A stretch of DNA of 64,000 nt from Portibacter marinus (GTDB lineage Bacteria; Bacteroidota; Bacteroidia; Chitinophagales; Saprospiraceae): positions 1 through 64,000 of the forward strand of contig NZ_JAJNKB010000009.1 in the NCBI RefSeq assembly GCF_021533195.1, read 5' to 3'. Positions 38,426-47,098 of the stretch are shown here, piece by piece. Made by a program: the position numbers and the translations under genes. The number at the start of each line of letters is the position of its first letter. Within the stretch, counting starts at the first letter, position 1. The notes beneath the pieces are model-generated. The model was given only the letters and a program-made list of their open reading frames with translations. It was not told where the DNA came from and did no database searches.

Positions 38426-39718
38426 ATGAATAAAGAAATCCTCCGGCTTGCTATTCCCAATATTATAAGCAATATTTCCATCCCTTTGCTATCTTCTGTG
38501 GATACTGCTTTGATGGGGCATTTGTCAGCGCTGGAATTGGGTGCGGTGGGCATCGCATCTATGATCTTCAATTTTGTTTACTGGAACTTTGGTTTTTTAC
38601 GGATGGGCACAACAGGTATGACAGCCCAGGCCTTTGGTCAAAAGAATGAACAGGAAATTGCTGCGCTACTACAGCGATCCTTGCTGCTTTCATTCGGCAT
38701 TGCATTCGCGATCATTTTACTCATGACACCCATTGGTTCAGCGGCTTCTTACCTGATGAATGTCACCACAGAGCAGCAAAGCTTTGTCGATGATTACTTT
38801 TACACCAGAATATGGGCCGCACCCGCTACTCTTGGCCTGTATGCTCTGTTGGGCTGGTATTTCGGAATGCAGAATGCAAAAGTGCCTCTTTTAATCACGG
38901 TTTTTATAAATTTGGTAAATATTGCCGCCAGCTATTATTTTGTAAGAATAGAAGACTATGGTATTAAAGGTGTGGCATGGGGAACAGTCATTGCTCAATA
39001 CCTGGGCTTGTTCCTTTCTATTGGAATAATCATCTATCAATATGGTAGATTTCTCAAGAGCATTCCGGTTAAAATTTTATTAGCCCGCAAAAAAATCAAA
39101 AGATTCTTGAATGTCAATCGAGATATTTTCATTCGCACAATTTGCTTGACATTTGCTTTTGGATTTCTCTACAGCCAGGCATCTTTAAAAGGAGAATTAT
39201 TCCTTGCTGCGAATGTTATCTTATTGCAGTTTTTGAATTGGATGTCCTATGCCATCGATGGTTTCGCTTACGCTGCAGAAAGTTTGGTAGGCAAATATTT
39301 TGGTGCAAACGATCGTCAAAACACAAAGAAATCTATCAAATATATATTTTATTGGGGCTTGAGTTTTGCATTTGGATTTACATTATTGTTCTGGCTGGGA
39401 GGAGACGCCATTATAAGGATATTCAGCAATCAAGACGATGTGATCAATAAGGCCAATGAGATGCTAGTTTTGGTGATTATTTTGCCGTTGATTTCCTTTG
39501 CCTGCTATATTTGGGATGGGATATACATTGGACTTACTGCCTCCAAGTCAATGAGAAATGCCATGATTTTGGCAACTGCTATCTATTTGGGGATTTATTT
39601 CGGCTTAGATTTACTAACAGGTCAATCAATGATCTGGCTGGCCTTTATCATTTTCATGGGAGCCAGAGGATTAATCCAGACCGCTCTGTATAAACGATAC
39701 GGGTTAAGACTTCAATAA
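38426..39718 (+). CDS. MATE family efflux transporter (DinF-like)
   Basis: Start 38426 ('MNKEILRLAIPNIISNISIP') is the usual MATE N terminus; the GTG-initiated frame from 38411 overlaps a TATATTGT promoter-like box. The ~430-residue protein has 12 predicted membrane segments in two halves, with the 'SSVDTALMGHLSALELGAV' and 'AQAFGQKN' motifs of helix 1-2. DinF-type members export organic cations or bile-acid-like compounds using Na+ or H+. The substrate is unknown. Confidence 0.9.
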   Translation: MNKEILRLAIPNIISNISIPLLSSVDTALMGHLSALELGAVGIASMIFNFVYWNFGFLRMGTTGMTAQAFGQKNEQEIAALLQRSLLLSFGIAFAIILLMTPIGSAASYLMNVTTEQQSFVDDYFYTRIWAAPATLGLYALLGWYFGMQNAKVPLLITVFINLVNIAASYYFVRIEDYGIKGVAWGTVIAQYLGLFLSIGIIIYQYGRFLKSIPVKILLARKKIKRFLNVNRDIFIRTICLTFAFGFLYSQASLKGELFLAANVILLQFLNWMSYAIDGFAYAAESLVGKYFGANDRQNTKKSIKYIFYWGLSFAFGFTLLFWLGGDAIIRIFSNQDDVINKANEMLVLVIILPLISFACYIWDGIYIGLTASKSMRNAMILATAIYLGIYFGLDLLTGQSMIWLAFIIFMGARGLIQTALYKRYGLRLQ

Positions 39719-39725
39719 AGAGAAG

Positions 39726-42700
39726 CTAGGGAACAATAATTTTTCTAACATCATTGATGGCATCACTTTGTACATTTAGGAAGTAAATGCCACTAGTTAG
39801 GTGACTGACATCTATTGAAAATTTCAAGTCAGATGCAGGAACTTTCTTTTGCAAGAGGCTACGACCTGTGGCATCCAGTAAATTAATGTGCCTGACTTCA
39901 TGGTCGAACGTAAATTCAATCACTAGTCTGTTTCGAACAGGGTTTGGAAATACTTTAAACCTTGGAATTGATACATCTTCAGTATTGATGATGATGTCAT
40001 TATCAATAAAAATATCGAAAGAAGTGATGCTGATCCAACCTCCTTCGCCATCCTGAACGGTGAAAAGGAAACTGTCCTGCTCACTTGTCCCGTCGTGCTG
40101 ATAACTTATAGTCATTTCATTAAGGTTTTTCTGACTAAATTGGTCACCTTCCGATAGTACCTGATCCTCATTTCTTAAAATGCCACTTTGTGGTAAGCGA
40201 ACCAATGTATAGACGAGTTCTTCTTCCGTATTATTACCATCCTCAGTCAAGAGTAACTCGGAAGATAATCTTCTGGCAAATCCATTAGGTAAGCCCATCT
40301 TTTCATTGTTAATCAATGAGGGACCATCTAAGACAGCATTGGAGCACACCTCCAAATTGTACTCCTGGACAGTTCCACCATTTCCTACTTTCGTATCTGT
40401 CAGCTTAAATAACCACTCTCCAGCGATTTGCTGTCCATTAAATGTGTCCAGCTTTTCCTGTGGTTTGAATGACAACCCCTGACTTAAGGGACAAGTCACT
40501 TCGCCCATAGCTTCATCATCGAATCCAAGATTAAAATTGGATTGATTTCCGCATTTATTTCTAAAAAGTAGCACCTTGGTCCCTTCGGGGCTAATGATTT
40601 CACCCTTTAATTCACTTACCCACGAGTGTGTCCCTCTAATCTTTTTGATATTGACATCTGTTACTTGTCCATCACCTATAATATTAATCGGCATATCTAT
40701 CTCCAAAATACCTGATGGTGATATCCCAAGTGGAAGATCATTGTAACTGTAAGTATTACAACTTACGGCCTCTGTAGCGAAGGCATAAACTTCGGGATCC
40801 TCAGCCACGCCGCATTCATTCCTGGCGGTCACTTGCCAGTAATAAACGGTATTTTTATTCAGTATATCATCCAGAATAAAAAAAGTATCTTTTACATTCT
40901 CTTTATATAAGATATCACTTTGATTTTCATTAAAAGATGGATTGTCAGATAACTTAATGTCATACGATTGTGCATCTGAATCTCCTTTCCAGGAAAGGAT
41001 TGGTGCTACACCATTACCTGAAGATCCTTGTTTGGGATGATCAAAGGCAACGTTTGAAAAGTCAGTCGAAACCAGGTCTAAAATAACTTCTCTGGTTAAG
41101 GTGTCTGTCAATGATGCCGCCTGAATTACAATGGGTATTATTCCTGTCAACGAAGCATTATTAAAGTCAAAGAGAGCTGTTGTTGTTTCTCCCGGAGCCA
41201 CCTCAGATTTTGAGAATTCGACGGAAAGGTCTTCGGGCAGTTCAGTCAAAACTTCAAATGTGATGGGCTCATCATAGCCCAAAATACTTTCTGTCGTAAA
41301 ATTAACCGAAACAGGCTGTGGAACACAATTGCGGATGTAACCAGGAGTATATGAAAACAGAAATCCGGGAACCACGGGCTCTGCGATAGTAATATTTTGA
41401 TCGTTAATGTCGAAAAATATGTTTTCAGCGGCTTTCACCTTCAGTCTAATGGCATCTCCCGGGAGATTGGGCATAAATACTTTTTCCTGACCATCATTGG
41501 GTGTATTTTCTAACAAAATCACATCATAAGTATATCCTCCGTCTTGCGATAGAAGTATATCTACAGCCTTGCATCCTACAATTTCATTGTCAGTATTGGC
41601 AACGTCCCATAAAACCTCGATTTCTTCTCCCACCTGGAAGGTGTCAGGTTGATTGGGAAAGTCAATGACAAATGGTCCTGCACTTTCCGTGGTATAAAAA
41701 TCAATTTCTTCCCAGGCTACTCCTCCTGATTCCAGATTATTGTCTCGAACTACAAACTGAAAATTTAGATCGCGTTCGTATGAAGGTAAGACCTCCGTTT
41801 TAGAGCTTACATTATTGACAAGGAATTCTAAATCAGGGAAGACACGAGTTGGAGCGTGCGAAGGATAGGCAGAAACGAATAATGGGCTATTTCCCACGGG
41901 TTCACCAGGGATGGCCATTGGCCCTAAATTGAATTGCTCCCAGGTATAGGTAAGTTCATCTCCATCCTCATCCGTTGCTTCACCTATTAGTTCGAACGGT
42001 GTGCTAACCGGGATAGCAAATCCACCTTGTAAAGGCAGATTAATCTCAGGAATGTGGTTGTTTGTGGTGATAATGTTAGGACAGTTGCCACCCAGGCCTT
42101 CCCTGGTATAATTAGTCACTTCTATGATGGAACTTACGTGGAAGTAATCATCCGAGACAGAGGTAACATTGAGCTGTGAACCACACAAACCGCCATAAGA
42201 CATAATTGTTGTGCCGCTGCCAGGCTCATAGGCAGTACCACTATTTTCGTTACCATTACAATTATTAAATGTATGATTAGAACCCAGTTGATGCCCTACT
42301 TCATGCGCAGCCACCCGAATGGCCATGGCAGTAATGTCATTATTATAGTGGCACGTCACACCGGCACCTTTATTTCCAGCACAGGCACTACGTATAGCCG
42401 CAATACCTCCCGTATCATCGCACCCTCTGGTGTAAACATGACCGATATCAAAGTTGGCAAATCCAATGGAATCCGTTAAGTACTTGGTATTTACAGCAAG
42501 CAATGAAGATCCGGTATTCCCATCGGTGTAAAAGTCATTTTCTGGGTCGGTATTAATCACCTTGTCGTTGTTATCTACAATCACTAATCGCACAGCGAAG
42601 TCATTCTCTAAAACCATATTCATTCTATTCACAGACTTCATCATTTCTCCGAGAACATCCTCAATTGAGGGTCCATAAAATGCACCGAATTCTCCTGTAC

Positions 42701-43310
42701 AAGCCAGCGCAAATCGGTATTCCCGTAATGGCAATAAGGTTCCGGCACTTCGACTTTCGACCTTGAATGGATCTTGCTTCCCACTTTCCCCAATTGTACC
42801 GCAAGTTTGTTTGAATATATTTTCGTCTATGTGGTCCTTTGTGTAATAGGAAATGTAGAATTGATCTTGTTTGTCTGCATATCGATCAATGGAGTAGGAG
42901 GCACCAGGCTTTCTAACGGTGGCATAAAAACCCGTACTACTGAACCCAAAATAGACTCGCTCACTCTTTCTTTCAGGATGGTATCCCATATAAGTCTTGA
43001 TGCCCGGATACTTGGCTGCGATTCCATCTTGCATCATTTTTGTTTCGAAAACGCTATACCCCACTTCTTTACCCTCCGGATCGATCAAATAAAATAGTTT
43101 TCCTTTATCGTCTGAATTAATATGGTTTGTTAAGTATTTTTTCATTTCATCGAAGTTCGCTTCTAAAACGCGATATGAAGTAGGTACGATCGAGCGTTCA
43201 GTTCGTATTTGCTTTTGAATGGATGATTCTTGTACTTCGGTAAAAAAAGATTGCCCGATAAGACCCTTGGCCAGAAAGCAGATCAATAAAAAGATAAAGT
43301 TATGCTTCAT
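39726..43310 (-). CDS. Secreted reprolysin-like metalloprotease, T9SS type A cargo
   Basis: Start 43310 ('MKHNFIFLLICFLAKGLIGQ') gives a proper signal peptide; the upstream ATG at 43343 does not. The ~1194-residue product has a propeptide, then an M12-like catalytic domain with zinc ligands in 'HEVGHQLGSNH' (H336, E337, H340, H346) and a downstream Met-turn ('TIMSYGGLC'). Several beta-sandwich/Fn3-like modules follow ('YYWQVTARNECG'), then a proprotein-convertase-like P domain ('RGTHSWVSELKGEIISPEG') and a type A sorting domain ('FKVFPNPVRNRLVIEFTFD'). It should be exported to the surface or medium and degrade protein. The upstream outer-membrane protein gene (gap 92 bases) may be in the same unit. 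Confidence 0.93.
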   Translation of the reverse strand: MKHNFIFLLICFLAKGLIGQSFFTEVQESSIQKQIRTERSIVPTSYRVLEANFDEMKKYLTNHINSDDKGKLFYLIDPEGKEVGYSVFETKMMQDGIAAKYPGIKTYMGYHPERKSERVYFGFSSTGFYATVRKPGASYSIDRYADKQDQFYISYYTKDHIDENIFKQTCGTIGESGKQDPFKVESRSAGTLLPLREYRFALACTGEFGAFYGPSIEDVLGEMMKSVNRMNMVLENDFAVRLVIVDNNDKVINTDPENDFYTDGNTGSSLLAVNTKYLTDSIGFANFDIGHVYTRGCDDTGGIAAIRSACAGNKGAGVTCHYNNDITAMAIRVAAHEVGHQLGSNHTFNNCNGNENSGTAYEPGSGTTIMSYGGLCGSQLNVTSVSDDYFHVSSIIEVTNYTREGLGGNCPNIITTNNHIPEINLPLQGGFAIPVSTPFELIGEATDEDGDELTYTWEQFNLGPMAIPGEPVGNSPLFVSAYPSHAPTRVFPDLEFLVNNVSSKTEVLPSYERDLNFQFVVRDNNLESGGVAWEEIDFYTTESAGPFVIDFPNQPDTFQVGEEIEVLWDVANTDNEIVGCKAVDILLSQDGGYTYDVILLENTPNDGQEKVFMPNLPGDAIRLKVKAAENIFFDINDQNITIAEPVVPGFLFSYTPGYIRNCVPQPVSVNFTTESILGYDEPITFEVLTELPEDLSVEFSKSEVAPGETTTALFDFNNASLTGIIPIVIQAASLTDTLTREVILDLVSTDFSNVAFDHPKQGSSGNGVAPILSWKGDSDAQSYDIKLSDNPSFNENQSDILYKENVKDTFFILDDILNKNTVYYWQVTARNECGVAEDPEVYAFATEAVSCNTYSYNDLPLGISPSGILEIDMPINIIGDGQVTDVNIKKIRGTHSWVSELKGEIISPEGTKVLLFRNKCGNQSNFNLGFDDEAMGEVTCPLSQGLSFKPQEKLDTFNGQQIAGEWLFKLTDTKVGNGGTVQEYNLEVCSNAVLDGPSLINNEKMGLPNGFARRLSSELLLTEDGNNTEEELVYTLVRLPQSGILRNEDQVLSEGDQFSQKNLNEMTISYQHDGTSEQDSFLFTVQDGEGGWISITSFDIFIDNDIIINTEDVSIPRFKVFPNPVRNRLVIEFTFDHEVRHINLLDATGRSLLQKKVPASDLKFSIDVSHLTSGIYFLNVQSDAINDVRKIIVP

Positions 43311-43402
43311 AAGATGCTCGTAAAACGAAATTTTAAGATTCAAAAGTAGGATTTCTGTTCACTTTAATTGTCAATGCGCGGCCTATTATTGAGAAATATG
43401 AT

Positions 43403-46400
43403 CTAAAAACTGCTCTTAACCTGCGCCCTGCCCACATGCACGGTATCTCGATCTCCGGTTTTTCGACCCTCGTAAGAAATACTGACATCGATATTTTTTC
43501 GGATTCTTCTGGAGTAGTCGATTGACCAAAGAACGTTTCTTCCATCTTTCAAGCCATCCAACATGCTTAGCTCGAGGGCTGTATTGGGTTGGCCGGTATA
43601 ATTCACATTGGCATACTTGATTTCTCCCATGATCCTTGACTTACTTCTTTCTGCATAGGTAACGCCAAAATTCACATCATTGATCATGGCCTTTTCATTG
43701 TTTTCACCTGCTATATTTACTTTTCTTTCATAGGTGTATTCCATGTTGAGTCGAAAAGAATTTCCAACCCTGTAGGTTAATTGTGGTTCTGCCCTTGCAA
43801 TCTCTAGAGCAAAATCATTATTAGAGTAAATTTCAGACACCAAAGACCTTTCTCCTCTGGTAATTACCAAGATCACATCTATATTTTTTGAAGCAGCGAT
43901 CCGATTTCGAAGATAATACTCTTCAAACCCTCTTTGTTCAAATCCAAGTGTCTGTACGACCTTACTCTTATTGTTCCGAATACCTAATTGTATGTCATAT
44001 GCCGGATTTCCTTTGTTAAAAAACAATATTCCATTATAAAGTGAGCTATAACTTACCAAAGAGGTGTCGTTAATAGAAAATTGATTTCCTTCGAAAAGTC
44101 CCTTACTTCCTCTATTCTTGGCATCTACTCTATAATTAGAAATCAATGACCAACGGCTTGCAAATTGATGCCATTTTTGCTTTTCCTTGATAGATCGTAG
44201 GAATATTTTGGGGTCTATTCGCAGAGATTGAGTTAGGCCATTATTATTGGTTCTAATGAATTCATTGTTGAATAGACTCACTCGAACATAATTCGCCTGA
44301 TCTTGATAAGGAGCGATTTGAAATTCATTTCTTTGTTGGATTCCATCGCCATCATCAATCCAGATATACTCTCCATCCCCCTGAAGTACCTCTCGGAAAT
44401 CAAATTCGATTTTGGGCTCTTGACCGCTGGAGACTTTGTAATTGAAGGTAGAATTAAACGCCCCCTTCCATAACTTTAGAATGTGGTTAAAGTTCCCCAG
44501 CAGCACAGCATTGTTTTGCTCCGCAGTCAATTCATCATCCTTTATCATCAATTCTCTGTAGGTAAATGACCAACTGGAATTCGAGTACTGCTTCACGTTC
44601 CACTTCCCATTAAGCACATATTCGTTCGCAGTGGCTGATAATGTAAATTCGCCTGGTTCAGAAGAGTAATCATTTCTTTGATTGAAACCCACACCGAAAC
44701 TAAAATTATCCTTGTCATCACTTCTGAGAAAGAACTTTGAATAATCATAGAGGAAACTGAGATCATCTAAAGTGTCTGCATTCTTTTGTTGAATTTCATT
44801 TCTTTCACGTTCACCATAATATCCCACGCTCCAGTTGTCTAATTTGCTAAACTTCTTAGATATATTGATTTTCGGACGCGCAAATTTGGTGGTCTGATCC
44901 AATGAAGTGGAAGTAAGATAATTATTGTTGAAGTTGACATCGAAGCCGCCTTTATTAAGATCCGCTGAAACATTATGACGATGACCTTCGTAAAATCCAT
45001 ACTGTGTAAAGTTACCATAGGAATAACCCACGGCAGCTTCGTTATTTATCTGATTAATTCGAAAACCAAAGTTTCCCAAAAACTCATCAGTTTCAATATT
45101 GGGGTCCAGATTCCAGTCTCTGATAAATTCAGGATTTCTATAAGGGTTAAAAGCTTCAAAATTACTGGTCTTGGATTCCATGCTGATGAGGGGGCGCAGG
45201 TTCCAATTTTTGTTTTTACCCAAGCCGATCTTATGTTCAAAATCAAACCTCCCACTTAATCCAAGGTTGTCCCGATCGTCAAGAGAGGAAAAGCGGTTCA
45301 AATCGAAATAAGACATCCCTATTTCAGCAGTAGCATGGGCATCTTCATTGAATTGGTAGTGGCTTCGAAGCGCATACATCTGATTTTGCTCCGGTGCAAC
45401 CAGTCTTACAAACGGCTCATAGTTGCCTTGACCCGGGCCTACATATTTATACACCCGTCCATTGGCATTTACATTGGTATTGATGATATAAGAACCATTT
45501 CCATTACCCACATCTGAGAAATTCGCCTGATACATGGCACTGTCAGGGTCAGCTGTAAACACCAAAACAGAATCTGGAGCCTCTGGTCTGAATTCTTTCT
45601 TGTAGTAGATTTTATTGTTACTGAATTCTGCCCGATTTCTTCGAATACCAGATCGTACAGCGCTTTCATCCGAATCTCCGGCATTGTCAAGCAAACGGAA
45701 GTCCAGCGAGTCCAATTCAATATTACCTGTCGTATTCCTACTGTCTTGCTGACTGACGACATTGAAGTCCATCTGCAACTTGTCCTTGGTGTAGGTTGAA
45801 CTGTATTGATACAATGATCTCAAATAGCGCTGATCCGCATATTCAAATTCAACAATGATTCTGCTGTCCTTAGTAATCAAACGATTGGTGGTAAACACAA
45901 TCTCTGCACGGTCATAGTAAATGACGTAATCATTTTCTTCGCCCCTGGTCATCAATCTACCATCAAAATAGACCTTCTCAGTTCCTGACAGCACAATAAG
46001 AAAGCGCTCACCCTCACTACCTGTTAATTTGTAAGGGCCTTGATTTCCTTCTGCAACATCTAATATGTTTCTGCTAAACTTACCTCTCGATATGGCAGCA
46101 CTACCTTTTTGATATAGGTTGCCAAACTTGCCCAAATCATTTTCCTGAATTACTGAAACCCCTTGTAGCTTCTTGTAATAGTTTATAAAGTAAGAGTTGG
46201 GTCTGCTGATTTCATAATCCCCTGCGAGAAGTGTGGTGTTTTTTCGTTTGAGTTGAATGAAAACCTTATCGAAGTCCTGTAGCTGTTGAGTGGTGCCTTC
46301 AGGTTGAATGGGTATGTTAGCGTCTGAAATGGACGCCAGAATTTCAAGATCGTCTGAAAGCTTTCCACCGAGTTGCAGGTTAAAGCTAGAGTTAAGTACG

Positions 46401-46873
46401 AGGGACTGACTATTGCCAAAAGACAATCCTCTGGAAAAACTACCATCGTACTCAAGACCTCTGGAGAATAGGAGTTCCGGCTCTTTTCTTTGATAGATAT
46501 CATAGTCATAGCCAATATAAACCTCGTTCGGTTTTGGCAAAACTTTGGTGCTATCTAAGTGAGAATAGGGAGTGCCGAAGTACACCGGAAACACCCTATA
46601 CATGACTTTAATGCTGTCTGAAGTAGTGGTCAATGCCTTAGTTTGCGGTCTTATGATCAGACGATCATGATCTAGATGATAGCTGAGTTCTTTAGTGATG
46701 TCAATGTTGTTATTGAAAAAACGAAGGGATGAGGGAACAATACTTAGCGTATCTAGTTGTATAATCGTATCGCTTAAACTGATGTTCTTCAATCTGATAT
46801 TGGATAACTCCACTTGAGAATTAACAGGTGAATAGAGCAAGACGCTCAATATCAGTAATGAAAAAAATCGCAT
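43403..46873 (-). CDS. Large predicted outer-membrane beta-barrel protein, unknown function
   Basis: The 1156-residue product has a signal peptide ('MRFFSLLILSVLLYSPVNSQ') and no transmembrane helices. The N-terminal ~130 residues are beta-rich, followed by 'GSFSRGLSFGNSQSLVLNSS' and 'LSDDLEILASISDANIPIQ' and then hundreds of residues of alternating beta-strands ('NWSVGYYGERERNEIQ', 'RSWSLISNYRVDAK'-like). It ends near 'NIDVSISYEGRKTGDRDTV', which is consistent with a barrel-forming domain. The style resembles SprA-like and related large barrels of Bacteroidota, but I am not certain of the family. It precedes the exported metalloprotease gene and may act in its assembly or translocation; that is inference. 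Confidence 0.7.
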   Translation of the reverse strand: MRFFSLLILSVLLYSPVNSQVELSNIRLKNISLSDTIIQLDTLSIVPSSLRFFNNNIDITKELSYHLDHDRLIIRPQTKALTTTSDSIKVMYRVFPVYFGTPYSHLDSTKVLPKPNEVYIGYDYDIYQRKEPELLFSRGLEYDGSFSRGLSFGNSQSLVLNSSFNLQLGGKLSDDLEILASISDANIPIQPEGTTQQLQDFDKVFIQLKRKNTTLLAGDYEISRPNSYFINYYKKLQGVSVIQENDLGKFGNLYQKGSAAISRGKFSRNILDVAEGNQGPYKLTGSEGERFLIVLSGTEKVYFDGRLMTRGEENDYVIYYDRAEIVFTTNRLITKDSRIIVEFEYADQRYLRSLYQYSSTYTKDKLQMDFNVVSQQDSRNTTGNIELDSLDFRLLDNAGDSDESAVRSGIRRNRAEFSNNKIYYKKEFRPEAPDSVLVFTADPDSAMYQANFSDVGNGNGSYIINTNVNANGRVYKYVGPGQGNYEPFVRLVAPEQNQMYALRSHYQFNEDAHATAEIGMSYFDLNRFSSLDDRDNLGLSGRFDFEHKIGLGKNKNWNLRPLISMESKTSNFEAFNPYRNPEFIRDWNLDPNIETDEFLGNFGFRINQINNEAAVGYSYGNFTQYGFYEGHRHNVSADLNKGGFDVNFNNNYLTSTSLDQTTKFARPKINISKKFSKLDNWSVGYYGERERNEIQQKNADTLDDLSFLYDYSKFFLRSDDKDNFSFGVGFNQRNDYSSEPGEFTLSATANEYVLNGKWNVKQYSNSSWSFTYRELMIKDDELTAEQNNAVLLGNFNHILKLWKGAFNSTFNYKVSSGQEPKIEFDFREVLQGDGEYIWIDDGDGIQQRNEFQIAPYQDQANYVRVSLFNNEFIRTNNNGLTQSLRIDPKIFLRSIKEKQKWHQFASRWSLISNYRVDAKNRGSKGLFEGNQFSINDTSLVSYSSLYNGILFFNKGNPAYDIQLGIRNNKSKVVQTLGFEQRGFEEYYLRNRIAASKNIDVILVITRGERSLVSEIYSNNDFALEIARAEPQLTYRVGNSFRLNMEYTYERKVNIAGENNEKAMINDVNFGVTYAERSKSRIMGEIKYANVNYTGQPNTALELSMLDGLKDGRNVLWSIDYSRRIRKNIDVSISYEGRKTGDRDTVHVGRAQVKSSF

Positions 46874-46892
46874 ACTTTCTAGGTAACAGTCT

Positions 46893-46904
46893 TATCGTAC
46901 GATA
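46893..46904. promoter_or_regulatory. Perfect 12-bp palindrome TATCGTACGATA
   Basis: It lies just upstream (about 20 bases) of the start of the large outer-membrane protein gene on the minus strand. A near copy (GTCGTACGATA) is at 12211-12221. It could be an operator half-site pair or chance. Confidence 0.25.
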
Positions 46905-47007
46905 GAGATTTATAATAGTTTAAATCACTTCGCTGAATATAAACGCTTGAAAAGTCGGCATATTCTAAAAAAAGAAGAAATTTAGAACTTATGTGTCATA
47001 TTAAATA

Positions 47008-47041
47008 TTTTTGTAATATGAATATACTAAATTTATATTTG
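47008..47041 (+). promoter_or_regulatory. Bacteroidota-type promoter of haem peroxidase gene
   Basis: A -33 element TTTTTG (47008-47013) and a -7 box TATATTTG (47034-47041) are separated by 20 bases, the best fit to the Bacteroidota sigma-A consensus in this window. Confidence 0.7.
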
Positions 47042-47098
47042 TAAAACATAGGTGGGTATCGGTAAATGTTTATCTTTGACCCCTATTACGATTGTCCC

